From Azospirillum sp. TSH64 (GTDB lineage Bacteria; Pseudomonadota; Alphaproteobacteria; Azospirillales; Azospirillaceae), in NCBI RefSeq assembly GCF_003116035.1, contig NZ_LGQW01000015.1, forward strand, positions 5,744,796 through 5,808,795: 64,000 nt of DNA. The letters run 5' to 3'. Below the pieces are notes generated by a model. The model worked only from the letters and a program-made list of their open reading frames with translations, was not told the DNA's origin and did not search any database. The position numbers and the translations under genes were made by a program. The number at the start of each line of letters is the position of its first letter. Position 1 is the stretch's first letter. Shown piece after piece: positions 25,504 through 34,715 of this stretch.

Positions 25504-26994
25504 ATGCCACGGCCGCCCAGCCTGCCCGCCACCGTACCCGACCGCCACCCGCATTCCGCCGGTTCGCCGCGCAGATCGGTTGGCCGTGTCCTCGGGGTGC
25601 TTGTGCTGGCGCTGGTGCTGCTGGGCTTCGGGTCGGCCGGGATGACGGCCGGGCCGGCGACGGCGCAGACCACGGCGGCCCTGCCGTCGGCGCCGCCGCG
25701 CACCGCGGTGGTCGATGCCCGGCTGGGCATCCATCCGGACAAGACCCGCTTCGTGCTGGAGCTGAGCGACCCGGTGTCCTTCACCGTGTCGTTGGCCGCC
25801 GATCCCTACCGCATCGTCGTCGATCTGCCCGATCTGATCTGGCCCGGCGGGTCGCTGCCGATGGAGGGCAAGGGGGTGGTCGCGCGCTACCACCATGCCG
25901 GAGGTCCGCGCGGCACGCGGCTGACCTTCGAGACGGTCGGTCCCGCCCGCCTGCGCGAGGGCTACATGATCCCGGCGCGCGACGGCCATCAGCCGCGCCT
26001 CGTCCTCGACCTGGAAAAGTCGACGCCGGCCGAGTTCCGGCAGCTCGCCGGGGCCGGCAGGAAGGAGGTCGGCGGCAAGGGGCAGCTGACGATGTCCTCC
26101 ATAGTGTCGTCGGCGATGGCGATCCCGGCGCCGGTTCCGGCCCCGCAGCCGTCGCCGCCCGCGGCCGATCCCGCCAGCACGGTTCCGGCTCCGCCGCCCT
26201 TCGCCCCGCTGCCGCCGATTCCGCCGGCCCAGCTGATCCCGGCCGCTCTGCCCGTCGCTCCGCCGCTGCCGGACAACAAGCCGCCGACGGTGGCGGAAAA
26301 GCCGCTGATCGTGCTCGATCCCGGCCATGGCGGCCAGGACCCCGGCGCCATCGGCGTCGGCGGCATCTATGAGAAGGACATCACGCTCGCCACCGCCAGG
26401 GAGGTGAAGCGCCAGCTGGAGGCGACCGGCCGCTACCGGGTGAAGCTGACCCGCGACAGCGACGTGTTCATCCGCCTGCGCGACCGCGTCGCCATCGGGC
26501 GCGAGGCCGGGGCCGACCTGTTCATCTCGCTGCATGCCGACAGCATCAGCAGCGGCGACATGCGCGGCCTGTCGATCTACACCCTGTCCGACAAGGCGTC
26601 CGACCGCGAGGCGGAAATGCTGGCCGCCAAGGAGAACAAGGCCGACGCCCTGGTCGGTCTCGACCTGTCGGGCGAGAACCAGCTTGTCGCCAACATCCTG
26701 ATCGATCTGGCCCAGCGCGACACGATGAACCATTCCAAGCGCTTCGCGACGCTGGCGTTGCAGACGCTGGGGCGCGACGTGCCGCTGATCTCCAGCCGGC
26801 CGCACCGGCAGGCCGGCTTCGCCGTGCTGACCGCGCCCGACGTGCCGTCGGCGCTGATCGAGATGGGGTATCTGTCGAACCGGCAGGATGTCGGTCTGCT
26901 GACCTCCGGCGCGCACCGCGAGCGGCTGGGCAAGTCGCTGGCGCGGACCATCGACAGCTATTTCCGCTGGCTGCACGGCGCGCAGCGCAGCTGA
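25504..26994 (+). CDS. amiC: N-acetylmuramoyl-L-alanine amidase, AmiC type
   Basis: 496-residue periplasmic hydrolase that cleaves septal peptidoglycan. A signal peptide (about 22-55, LGVLVLALVLLGFGSAGM) precedes an AMIN domain (about 60-175), a Pro-rich linker (about 200-255), and an Amidase_3 domain with its zinc ligands: VLDPGHGGQDPGA, EKD, FISLHADS, and the catalytic Glu in SALIEMGYLSN. The ATG has GAGGAG six bases ahead. The activator helix insert is present around SIYTLSDKASDREAEMLAAK. PBP1A follows 143 bases later, a frequent alphaproteobacterial pairing. Confidence 0.94.
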   Translation: MPRPPSLPATVPDRHPHSAGSPRRSVGRVLGVLVLALVLLGFGSAGMTAGPATAQTTAALPSAPPRTAVVDARLGIHPDKTRFVLELSDPVSFTVSLAADPYRIVVDLPDLIWPGGSLPMEGKGVVARYHHAGGPRGTRLTFETVGPARLREGYMIPARDGHQPRLVLDLEKSTPAEFRQLAGAGRKEVGGKGQLTMSSIVSSAMAIPAPVPAPQPSPPAADPASTVPAPPPFAPLPPIPPAQLIPAALPVAPPLPDNKPPTVAEKPLIVLDPGHGGQDPGAIGVGGIYEKDITLATAREVKRQLEATGRYRVKLTRDSDVFIRLRDRVAIGREAGADLFISLHADSISSGDMRGLSIYTLSDKASDREAEMLAAKENKADALVGLDLSGENQLVANILIDLAQRDTMNHSKRFATLALQTLGRDVPLISSRPHRQAGFAVLTAPDVPSALIEMGYLSNRQDVGLLTSGAHRERLGKSLARTIDSYFRWLHGAQRS

Positions 26995-27137
26995 AACGCG
27001 ACAGCGAGGGGCGGATTACCCCTTTTGCGCCGGCGATTTCTCGCGCATGCCCTCTGCGCGTCACATTTTCCTGACATGACGGGAACGGGGGCGGCGCTTC
27101 CCGGCGCGGCGGTGTAGGATGCGCCGCCCTGTCAGGC

Positions 27138-29750
27138 ATGGCTCGCGGTCCCGCCCCGGAAAGGGGCGGGCTTCAGCCACGCCGTTCGTCGTTTCTTGCG
27201 GGATTGGTCATGCGTCTCCTTCTGTCCTTGCTGATGGCCTTCGTGATGCTGGTTCTTGCCGGCGCCGGGGGGCTGGTCTTCCTGTTCGAGCATTACGACC
27301 ACGACCTGCCCGACTACACCAAGCTGGCCAACTACGAGCCGCCGGTGACCACGCGCATCTATGCCGGCGACGGGCGCCTGATGGCCGAATTCGCGTCGGA
27401 GCGGCGCATCTTCGTGCCGATCGACGCCATGCCGCGCCAGGTGATGAACGCCTTCATGGCGGCCGAGGACAAGAATTTCTACGGCCACCAGGGCGTCGAC
27501 CCCATCGGCATCCTGCGCGCGATCCTGACCAACATCGAGAATTTCGGCCGCGAGCGCCGGCCGGTGGGCGCCAGCACGATCACGCAGCAGGTCGCCAAGA
27601 ACATGCTGCTGACCAACGAGGTGTCGTTCGCCCGCAAGATCAAGGAAGCGATCCTGGCGGTCCGCATCGAGCGGGCCTTCACCAAGGACCGCATCATCGA
27701 GCTGTATCTGAACGAGATTTTCCTGGGCAACCGCTCCTACGGCGTGGCGGCGGCGGCGCTGAACTATTTCAACAAGGCGCTGGACGAGCTGAGCATCGAG
27801 GAGGTCGCCTTCCTGGCTGCCCTGCCCAAGGCGCCGTCCAACTACAACCCCGACCGCCAGCATGACGCCGCCATCGCCCGCCGCAACTGGGTGATCGGCC
27901 GCATGGCGGAGGACGGCTACATCACGCCGGAGGAGGCGAAGGCCGCCCAGGGACGCCCGCTGGTCACCCGCAAGCGCGACGAGCAGGAGGTCGTGACCTC
28001 CGAATATTTCGCAGAGGAGATCCGGCGCGAGCTGGTGAAGCTCTATGGCGAGCAGGCGCTGTACGAGGGCGGGCTGTCGGTCCGCGCCTCAATGGACCCG
28101 GTGCTGCAGGCCACCGCCACCAAGTCGTTGCGCGACGGGCTGATCGCCTACGACCGCCGTCATGGCTGGCGCGGTCCCGTCGCCAAGATGGAGAATTTCG
28201 ACAACTGGCCGAAGAAACTGGCCGCCATGCCGCCGCCCGCGGGCTCCGAGGGCTGGAAGTTGGCGGTCGTGCTGAAGGACGATCAGGCGGACGGGCTGGA
28301 CATCGGGGTGGCCGACGGCACCCGCGGGCGCATCCCGCTGTCCGAACTGCGCTGGGCCCGCGCCTCCAAGGACGGCGACGTCGCCGGCCCGGCGATCCGC
28401 AAGCCGTCCGACGTCGCCAAGCTGGGCGACATCCTGCTGGTCGAGGCGGTGAGCGGCCCGCCGGCCAAGGACGAGGACGAGAAGCCGGCCAGGAAGAATG
28501 ACAAGTCCGCCGCCAAGGAACTGCCGCCGGGCAGCTACGGCCTGCGCCAGATCCCGCAGGTCCAGGGCGGTCTGGTGGCGCTCGATCCGCACACCGGTCG
28601 CGTGCTGGCAATGGTCGGCGGCTTCTCCCCGGCGATGAGCGTGTTCAACCGCGCCACCCAGGCGCTGCGCCAGCCCGGTTCGTCCTTCAAGCCCTTCGTC
28701 TACCTGACGGCGCTGAACCAGGGCTTCACCCCGTCGTCGCTGGTGATGGACGCGCCCTTCTCCTTCGATCCGGGCGGCGGGCAGCCGGTCTGGCGGCCTG
28801 AGAACTACAGCCACGAATTCTACGGCCCGACCCCGCTGCGCGTCGGCATCGAGAAGTCGCGCAACGTCATGACCGTCCGCCTCGCCCAGCAGATCGGCAT
28901 GGACAAGGTCAAGGCGCTGGTCGAGAAGTTCGGCATCGTCGACAACCTCCAGCCCTATCTGCCGATGTCGCTGGGCGCCGGGGAAACGACGGTGCTGCGC
29001 CTCGCCACCGCCTACGCCATGCTGGACAATGGCGGCAAGCGGGTGGTGCCGACCTTCATCGACCGTGTGCAGGACCGCAACGGCAAGACCGTCTTCCGCC
29101 ACGACAACCGCGCGTGCGAGGGCTGCACCAACGTGAGTTGGAAGGACGGCATGGCGGTGCCCGCCGTGCCCGACACACGCGAGCAGGTGAACGACCCCCG
29201 CACAACCTACCAGATCGTCTCGATCCTGGAAGGCGTGGTCCAGCGCGGCACCGCGGCGGCGCTGAAGTCGCTGGGCAAGCCGCTGGCCGGCAAGACCGGC
29301 ACCACCAACGACAGCCACGACGCCTGGTTCATGGGCTTCTCGCCCGATCTGGTGGTCGGCACCTACATCGGCTTCGACCAGCCGCGCTCGCTGGGCAGCC
29401 ACGAGACCGGCGGGTCCGCCGCCGTGCCGGTGTTCAAGGAGGTCATGCAGGTGGCGCTGAAGGACAAGCCGGCGACACCGTTCCGCGTTCCGCCCGGCCT
29501 GCGCCTCGTCCGCGTCAACCCGGCCAACGGCCAGTTGGCCCAGTTCGGCGACAACCGCGCCATCTGGGAAGCCTTCCTGCCGGGCACCGAGCCCAACCCC
29601 GACCAGCCGCAAATGGTGCTGGACGGGTCCTCCCAGGGGGCCGGTGCCATGATGGGCGGCGACCCGAACGCCGCCGGCTTCGGGGCCCAGCAGCCGGGGA
29701 TACCGGCCCCGCCGGCCGCGGCGACGCTGGGAACCGGCGGGCTGTACTGA
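27138..29750 (+). CDS. mrcA: Penicillin-binding protein 1A
   Basis: 870-residue bifunctional transglycosylase/transpeptidase in the inner membrane. One TM near the N-terminus (about 25-50), then the GT51 domain with AAEDKNFYGHQGVD and GASTITQQVAKNML, an OB-like insert (about 340-430), and the transpeptidase with the SxxK serine in GSSFKPF, an SRN motif (EKSRNVM) and KTGTT. The C-terminus is Pro/Gly-rich. A second ATG at 27210, immediately before the TM, is an equally possible start. A strong terminator follows. Confidence 0.96.
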   Translation: MARGPAPERGGLQPRRSSFLAGLVMRLLLSLLMAFVMLVLAGAGGLVFLFEHYDHDLPDYTKLANYEPPVTTRIYAGDGRLMAEFASERRIFVPIDAMPRQVMNAFMAAEDKNFYGHQGVDPIGILRAILTNIENFGRERRPVGASTITQQVAKNMLLTNEVSFARKIKEAILAVRIERAFTKDRIIELYLNEIFLGNRSYGVAAAALNYFNKALDELSIEEVAFLAALPKAPSNYNPDRQHDAAIARRNWVIGRMAEDGYITPEEAKAAQGRPLVTRKRDEQEVVTSEYFAEEIRRELVKLYGEQALYEGGLSVRASMDPVLQATATKSLRDGLIAYDRRHGWRGPVAKMENFDNWPKKLAAMPPPAGSEGWKLAVVLKDDQADGLDIGVADGTRGRIPLSELRWARASKDGDVAGPAIRKPSDVAKLGDILLVEAVSGPPAKDEDEKPARKNDKSAAKELPPGSYGLRQIPQVQGGLVALDPHTGRVLAMVGGFSPAMSVFNRATQALRQPGSSFKPFVYLTALNQGFTPSSLVMDAPFSFDPGGGQPVWRPENYSHEFYGPTPLRVGIEKSRNVMTVRLAQQIGMDKVKALVEKFGIVDNLQPYLPMSLGAGETTVLRLATAYAMLDNGGKRVVPTFIDRVQDRNGKTVFRHDNRACEGCTNVSWKDGMAVPAVPDTREQVNDPRTTYQIVSILEGVVQRGTAAALKSLGKPLAGKTGTTNDSHDAWFMGFSPDLVVGTYIGFDQPRSLGSHETGGSAAVPVFKEVMQVALKDKPATPFRVPPGLRLVRVNPANGQLAQFGDNRAIWEAFLPGTEPNPDQPQMVLDGSSQGAGAMMGGDPNAAGFGAQQPGIPAPPAAATLGTGGLY

Positions 29751-29761
29751 GCTGAAAAGAG

Positions 29762-29792
29762 AAAGGGGCGCCCACTGCGGGCGCCCCTTTTT
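29762..29792 (+). terminator. Rho-independent terminator after PBP1A
   Basis: AAAGGGGCGCCC-ACT-GCGGGCGCCCC followed by TTTTT. The near-symmetric stem could also end the leftward SGNH gene that stops at 29822. Confidence 0.8.
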
Positions 29793-29821
29793 CGTTCGCT
29801 AAAGCGGCGACACCCTGACGA

Positions 29822-30946
29822 TCAGTGCGTCGTGTTTCCGGTTCCCGACAGCGAGGCCATCGCATCGACCGGGCAGCTGCCGAGCGGGCGCAGGTCGGGT
29901 TCCATCGCCGCGAACATCGCGCGCACGCCGTCCTCGTTGACGTGCAGGGCGTCCATGAACAGCTCGTCCTTGTCCACCGCGCGGCGGGCGTCGATCACGG
30001 TGACGCCGGCGGGCAGGCGGCCCTTCAGGTCGGCGAAGAAGGCGTCGAAATTCTTCAGCTTGCCGGCATAGGTCGGGAAATAGGGGGTGATGACCACCGC
30101 CACCCGGGTGCCCTGCGCCTGGGCGCTGGCGATGATGTGGTCCAGCGCCTGCCAGTTGGCGGCATCGGCGGTCATCATCTCCTCCGGTGCGGCGGCCAGC
30201 TGCGCCTTCATCGGGTCGGGAATGGCGCCCACCAGGGTGCGGTCGGCGGCCGGCTTCACCAGCCCGGCGATCAGCCGCATGGTCTGGTTGTTGTTGAAGG
30301 TCATCAGGTTGAAGGCGTGGTTGGCCATCCACAGCTCCTGGTTTTCCTGACGGACGAAGGCGTCGATCCGCGGCGAGTAGTAGGCCAGCAGCGGCAGGTC
30401 GGCCAGATCGTGCGGATTGTCGACCAGGCCGGTCGGCTCCAGCACCAGCAGGCGCGGCGCGCCGTGCCGCTCGACGTAATCGTCCCACAACAGGGCCGAC
30501 AGGACGGTCGGCGCCCCGCCCATGCCGAGGTTGAGCGCCCGGCCGCAGGTCATGTCCTGAAGTGCCGAGACCGGGAAGTGGTTGTCCGCCCGCGAGTTGC
30601 CGAGCACTAGCACGTCGGCGGGGCCGCTGGCCGGCTTGGCGGTGGGGCCGGCCGCCGGACCGTTGGCCGGCCGCGGCTGCGTCGTCAGGGCGGCCTTCAC
30701 CAGCAGGGCGTTCGGCTGCTCCTCCTGGCCGGCGGGCGGCTTGATGCCGGGCTTGGTACCCGGCTGGGTGCCCGGATTGGTCCCTGGGCCGATGGCGGGC
30801 TGCTGCGCAGCCTCGAACGGGCGGTAGACCGTCATGAAGCGATCGCTGGAGCGCAGCAGAAGATCGCCCAGCGCCGAGGCCAGAACCCGGTCCATCGCGG
30901 TGACGGTGGCGAGGATCAGCGCGATGCAAGCCAGAAGGCGGTACAT
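29822..30946 (-). CDS. SGNH-hydrolase-like partner of MBOAT acyltransferase
   Basis: 374 residues with an N-terminal signal anchor (YRLLACIALILATVTAM) placing it in the periplasm. A Pro/Gly-rich repeat (GTNPGTQPGTKPGIKPP) forms a linker at about 52-100. The globular part has DVLVLGNSRADNHF, matching the GDS/SGNH nucleophile block, and a late DALHVNEDG block as the D-x-x-H end of the fold. It lies 18 bases after the MBOAT gene, the order of polysaccharide O-acetylation systems (AlgI with AlgJ/AlgX). Probable role: moving acetyl groups onto an exported glycan. Exact family not named. Confidence 0.75.
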   Translation of the reverse strand: MYRLLACIALILATVTAMDRVLASALGDLLLRSSDRFMTVYRPFEAAQQPAIGPGTNPGTQPGTKPGIKPPAGQEEQPNALLVKAALTTQPRPANGPAAGPTAKPASGPADVLVLGNSRADNHFPVSALQDMTCGRALNLGMGGAPTVLSALLWDDYVERHGAPRLLVLEPTGLVDNPHDLADLPLLAYYSPRIDAFVRQENQELWMANHAFNLMTFNNNQTMRLIAGLVKPAADRTLVGAIPDPMKAQLAAAPEEMMTADAANWQALDHIIASAQAQGTRVAVVITPYFPTYAGKLKNFDAFFADLKGRLPAGVTVIDARRAVDKDELFMDALHVNEDGVRAMFAAMEPDLRPLGSCPVDAMASLSGTGNTTH

Positions 30947-30964
30947 GGGGAGGTCTCCGTCCGG

Positions 30965-32401
30965 TCAGAACTGGAAGTAGATGAAGGCGTGGTTGGCGAA
31001 GCTGCCGAACAGCAGCATCACCAGGATCAGGGCCGAGCAGGCCATCGAGCGCGCCACCACATTGGTCCCGGCATAGCGGCGGCCAGCGCCGCGCTCGACC
31101 ATCATGTCGACCAGCAGAACGATCAGGCCGGCAACGGCGACGCGGATCAGCGTGCTGGCCTGCTGGTTGCCCTGCTGGAGGCCGAAATCGCCATGGCCGA
31201 TGATGCCGAGGATGGTCCATACGGTTTGCAGGTTGTCGGCGCGGAAGGGCAGCCAGGTGAGCGTCACCACGATGAAGACGAGGCCGATCATCACCAGCCG
31301 CCCGGCGGCCAGCATCGGGCCGTTGAGGCGCACCGGGCTGGCGGCTGCCAGCCGGCGCACGCCGTCCTCCACCAGCATCAGGCCGCCATGCATCGCGCCC
31401 CACAGCACGAAGGTCCAGTTGGCGCCGTGCCACAGGCCGGAGATCAGCATGGTGATGACCACGTTGCGGATGCGCAGCCAGCGCGTGCGGCTGCCGCCCA
31501 TCGGCACATAGAGATAGTCGCGGAACCAGGTGGACAGCGAGATGTGCCAGCGGCGCCAGAAATCACGCATGCCGGTGGCGAAGTAGGGGCGGGCGAAGTT
31601 CTCGCACATGGTGTAGCCGAAGATCTGCGCCAGCCCGATGGCGATCAGCGAATAGCCGGCGAAGTCGCCGTAGATCTGCAAGGAAAAGCAGACCAGCCCG
31701 ATCACATGCTGGAGCGCATTGAAGAACTCCGGCTGGTGGAAGCGGGCGTCGACCACCACGGCGGCATTGTCGGCCAGCCCGATCTTCAGGAAATAGCCCC
31801 AGATCACCTTTTCCAGCCCGGCGAAGCGTTCCTCGAACGGGATCTCGCGCGGGCGCTGCTGGATTTGCGGCAGCAGGTCGCGCGCCCGCACGATCGGGCC
31901 GGCCACCAGCTGCGGGAAGAAGGCGACGAAGGTGGCGTAGCGCATCAACGAGCGCTCCGGCTCCTTCACCTCGCCGGTGTAGAGGTCGATGCCATAGCTG
32001 AGGTTCTGGAAGGTGTAGAAGGAGATGCCGACCGGCAGCAGGATGTCCAGCGTCCGACGTCCGATCTCCACCCCCAGCGAGGCCAGGGCGATCTCGGCGC
32101 TGTCGGCGAAGAAATTGTAGTATTTGAAGAAGAACAGCATGCCCAGGTTGGCGCCCAGGCTGATGAACAGGTACATCTTCTTCGTGCTGCGGTCGGGCGA
32201 GTCTGCGATCTTCAACCCGCAATAAAAGTCGATGAAGGTGCTGAGCGCCAGCAGCCCGCAGAACCGGTAATCCCAATAGCCGTAGAAGATATAGCTGGCC
32301 ACCAGCAGGAAGGGCGTGAAGGCGCGTGTGCGGGCCAGCGCCATGAAGCCGGCGCTGAACACGGTGATGAACAGCAGGAAATTCAGGCTGGTGAAGCTCA
32401 T
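30965..32401 (-). CDS. MBOAT O-acyltransferase (AlgI-like), copy 1
   Basis: 478-residue polytopic membrane enzyme. Features: FYGYWDYRFCGLLALST, SFYTFQNLSYGIDLYTGEV, PQLVAGPIVRARDLLPQIQ, MRDFWRRWHISLSTWFRDYL, and the active-site region GLWHGANWTFVLWGAMHGG with the conserved His. It should take acetyl groups across the inner membrane for glycan O-acetylation. The ATG at 32401 gives the usual N-terminus MSFTSLNFLLF. It forms a two-gene unit with the SGNH gene downstream. A paralogous unit occurs at 59.3-61.9 kb. Confidence 0.93.
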   Translation of the reverse strand: MSFTSLNFLLFITVFSAGFMALARTRAFTPFLLVASYIFYGYWDYRFCGLLALSTFIDFYCGLKIADSPDRSTKKMYLFISLGANLGMLFFFKYYNFFADSAEIALASLGVEIGRRTLDILLPVGISFYTFQNLSYGIDLYTGEVKEPERSLMRYATFVAFFPQLVAGPIVRARDLLPQIQQRPREIPFEERFAGLEKVIWGYFLKIGLADNAAVVVDARFHQPEFFNALQHVIGLVCFSLQIYGDFAGYSLIAIGLAQIFGYTMCENFARPYFATGMRDFWRRWHISLSTWFRDYLYVPMGGSRTRWLRIRNVVITMLISGLWHGANWTFVLWGAMHGGLMLVEDGVRRLAAASPVRLNGPMLAAGRLVMIGLVFIVVTLTWLPFRADNLQTVWTILGIIGHGDFGLQQGNQQASTLIRVAVAGLIVLLVDMMVERGAGRRYAGTNVVARSMACSALILVMLLFGSFANHAFIYFQF

Positions 32402-32785
32402 CGTGCCCCCGGCAGAGGTGTCGCGCGTCCAGGCGTTCGCGCAAGGAAGGCCCTGCGCGGAATCGCGCGCGGGGTGCCCGGCGGAATCGCGCAAGAAAGG
32501 TGAAGAACGACGCAGAAGATAAGCTCGATTTCGGGGAATCCCGGCCGCCGCGGTAGGGTTGTGCGGCCGGATATGGGACGTACTCTGAAATGAACCGGTC
32601 CGATGATTCCAAACGGATAGGACCACCAAGCAGGGGCTCGGCCATACTCGAAAGTGGCAAGCCGTCCCGGTGCGGCGGCGCGGTCCGGGGCAGCCCTGCT
32701 CATTAAGGGGGTGCAAGGCGGGGGACGAGCGGCTACATATGCAGCCGACACACCCTTCAACTCTGGCTGACGAGGAGGCACCGCC
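32402..32785. other. Divergent intergenic region, MBOAT/prfB
   Basis: 384 bases between two divergent genes. No ORF with a ribosome site was found. The prfB leader must lie in the right half (TACATA at 32731-32736 is a possible -10), but no convincing -35 was seen. GAGGAGG at 32771-32777 is the prfB ribosome site. Confidence 0.4.
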
Positions 32786-33917
32786 ATGCGGGCCGAGATC
32801 GAAGCGGCCGCCGGCGAGATCAGAGAATCGCTGGCGCTGCTGAGGAGGCATCTTTGACTGGGACAATGCACTGCGGCGTCTCGACGAACTGAACAACCTC
32901 GCCGAGGATCCCAAGCTTTGGGACGATCCGACGCGGGCCCAGACCATCATGCGCGAGCGCACCCAGCTCGACACCTCCGTCGCCGGCTACCGCGCGCTGG
33001 AGCGTGACCTGTCCGACAGCCTGGAGCTGATCGAGATGGGCGAGCTGGAGGGGGACGCCACCGTCGTCGCCGATGCGGAGGCCCAGCTTTACGGACTGCG
33101 CGACCGCGCCAACAAGCTGCAGATCGAAAGCCTGCTGTCGGGCGAGGCCGATGCCAACGACTGCTTCGTCGAGGTGAATGCCGGCGCCGGCGGCACGGAG
33201 GCCCAGGATTGGGCGCTGATGCTGATGCGCATGTACACCCGCTGGGCGGAACAGCACGGCTACAAGGCGGAATGGCTGGACGAGACGCCGGGCGAAGAGG
33301 CCGGCATCAAGTCCGCGACCGTTCAGATCAAGGGCCACAACGCCTATGGCTGGCTGAAGACCGAGGCCGGCGTGCACCGTCTGGTGCGCATCAGCCCGTT
33401 CGACAGCCAGGCGCGGCGCCAGACCAGCTTCTCGGCCGTCTCGATTTCCCCGGTGATCGACGACAAGATCGACATCGAGATCAACGAGAAGGACTGCCGC
33501 ATCGACACCTACCGGGCGTCGGGCGCCGGCGGCCAGCACATCAACAAGACGGACTCGGCGGTGCGCATCACGCACATCCCGACGAACATCGTGGTGAGCT
33601 GCCAGCAGGAACGGTCTCAGCACAAGAACCGCGCCAAGGCGTGGGACATGCTGCGTGCCCGCCTGTACGAGCGCGAGCTGAAGATCCGCGAGGATGCCGC
33701 CGCCGCGCTGGAAGCCACCAAGACCGACATCGGCTGGGGCCATCAGATCCGCTCCTATGTCCTGCACCCCTACCAGATGGTGAAGGATCTGCGGACGGAG
33801 GTGGAGACCTCGCAGAGCCAGGCGGTGCTGGACGGTGCGCTCGATCCCTTCCTGGAGGCGGCACTCGCCGCCCGGATCAAGGGGCAGAGCGACGACGCGC
33901 ACGCCGCCGGGGGCTGA
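32786..33917 (+). CDS. prfB: Peptide chain release factor 2, with programmed +1 frameshift
   Basis: RF2 ends translation at UGA and UAA. The gene is in two frames: 23 codons from the ATG, an in-frame TGA at 32855-32857, then a +1 shift at CTTT so reading resumes at GAC (32856) to the stop at 33917, giving 376 residues. GAGGAGG precedes the ATG by eight bases. The second frame has the RF2 SPF tripeptide (RISPFDSQARRQTSF) that reads UGA, and GGQ in ASGAGGQHINKTDSA for peptide release. The interruption is the classic autoregulatory device, not a sequencing error or pseudogene. Confidence 0.97.
32843..32858 (+). other. prfB programmed frameshift site
   Basis: AGGAGG (32843-32848), CAT, then CTTTGAC: an internal Shine-Dalgarno three bases from the CTT slippery codon with TGA following. 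RF2 shortage lets ribosomes slip +1 and make more RF2. The E. coli site has AGGGGG and TATCTTTGAC, so the geometry is the same. Confidence 0.95.
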
Positions 33918-33933
33918 CCGGTCTGAACGAAGG

Positions 33934-33963
33934 AAAGGGCGGTCGCTTGCGGCCGCCCTTTTC
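33934..33963 (+). terminator. Rho-independent terminator after prfB
   Basis: AAAGGGCGGTCG-CTTG-CGGCCGCCC followed by TTTTTCG. Confidence 0.8.
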
Positions 33964-34060
33964 GATTCGGTGCGTTTTTGGAATGCCCATCCATGGAATG
34001 GAAGGGTGGGCTCGGCTGTTTCAACAGACTGCTACTCCAACGATGCGGAGCGACCGATCC

Positions 34061-34372
34061 ATGAACAGACTTCTGCTTCCGGTTCTTTGCGGCGCCATGC
34101 TGCTGGCGACTCCGGCCTTTGCTGCCTGCGAAACGGACAACCTGCCCGACGAGATGCGCCGGGCCTTCATCTCCGGCGCCCAGGAGGCGCTGAACGACCA
34201 TGGCTTCAACGCCGGTTCGGTCGATGGCCAGATGGGATCGCGCACCCGCACGGCGATCCGCTCCTACCAGCGCGCGGCCAAGCTGCCGGTGGACGGCTGT
34301 GCCACCCAGGGCCTTCTCGACCACCTGAATTTCAGCCAGCCCAAGATCTACGGCCCCAGCAAGCCGCGCTGA
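34061..34372 (+). CDS. Secreted peptidoglycan-binding-like protein
   Basis: 103 residues: a signal peptide (MNRLLLPVLCGAMLLATPAFA) and a single PG_binding_1-like three-helix domain, FISGAQEALNDHGFNAGSVD followed by GSRTRTAIRSYQRAAKLPVDG. This repeat normally anchors enzymes to the wall, but here no enzyme domain follows, so it may be a free wall-binding or adaptor protein. Three Cys residues could pair in the periplasm. Confidence 0.85.
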   Translation: MNRLLLPVLCGAMLLATPAFAACETDNLPDEMRRAFISGAQEALNDHGFNAGSVDGQMGSRTRTAIRSYQRAAKLPVDGCATQGLLDHLNFSQPKIYGPSKPR

Positions 34373-34379
34373 TCCGGCG

Positions 34380-34616
34380 TCAGGCCAGCATGTCGAGCAG
34401 GCGCCGGCTGTTTTCCTGCGTCGCCTGGAGCACCTTGGCGTTCGCGGCGAAATCCACCTGGGCCGAGGTCAGGTCCAGCACCACGGCGGGGTCCAGGTTG
34501 CCAGCGGCGATCTGTTCCGACGCGGCCTCGGTGCGGGCCTGCGCGTCCTGCAGGCCGTCGACGGCGCTGGCCTGCGGCCGGTAGGGCGTGGCGGTGGTGG
34601 CCGATCCGATGTCCAT
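34380..34616 (-). CDS. Orphan flagellar rod/hook C-terminal-like small protein
   Basis: 78 residues. The C-terminal half (LTSAQVDFAANAKVLQATQE followed by NSRRLLDML) resembles the C-terminal helix of flagellar rod and hook proteins (Flg_bbr_C, as in FlgC/FlgG: an S/T-AQ..Y-ANAKV-Q pattern). The N-terminal helix and central domain of those proteins are missing. No signal peptide. The ATG at 34616 is the first in frame. It converges with the secreted gene at 34061, only 7 bases apart. It could be a relic or a self-standing coiled-coil protein. Confidence 0.6.
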   Translation of the reverse strand: MDIGSATTATPYRPQASAVDGLQDAQARTEAASEQIAAGNLDPAVVLDLTSAQVDFAANAKVLQATQENSRRLLDMLA

Positions 34617-34715
34617 GGCACGCTGTCCGGCTGGTTGAGCGGCCAGCGTAGCGCGGCGGGGGTTTAGGGTTGGTGAATGGGGGCGGTGCTCCTCCGGATC
34701 GTCAACCGTCCGTCA

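Noticed and set aside
32786..32857. Short 23-codon ORF before prfB as a separate gene or a disrupted start
   Set aside because: It ends in the CTTTGA programmed frameshift context with an upstream AGGAGG, so it is the first frame of prfB.
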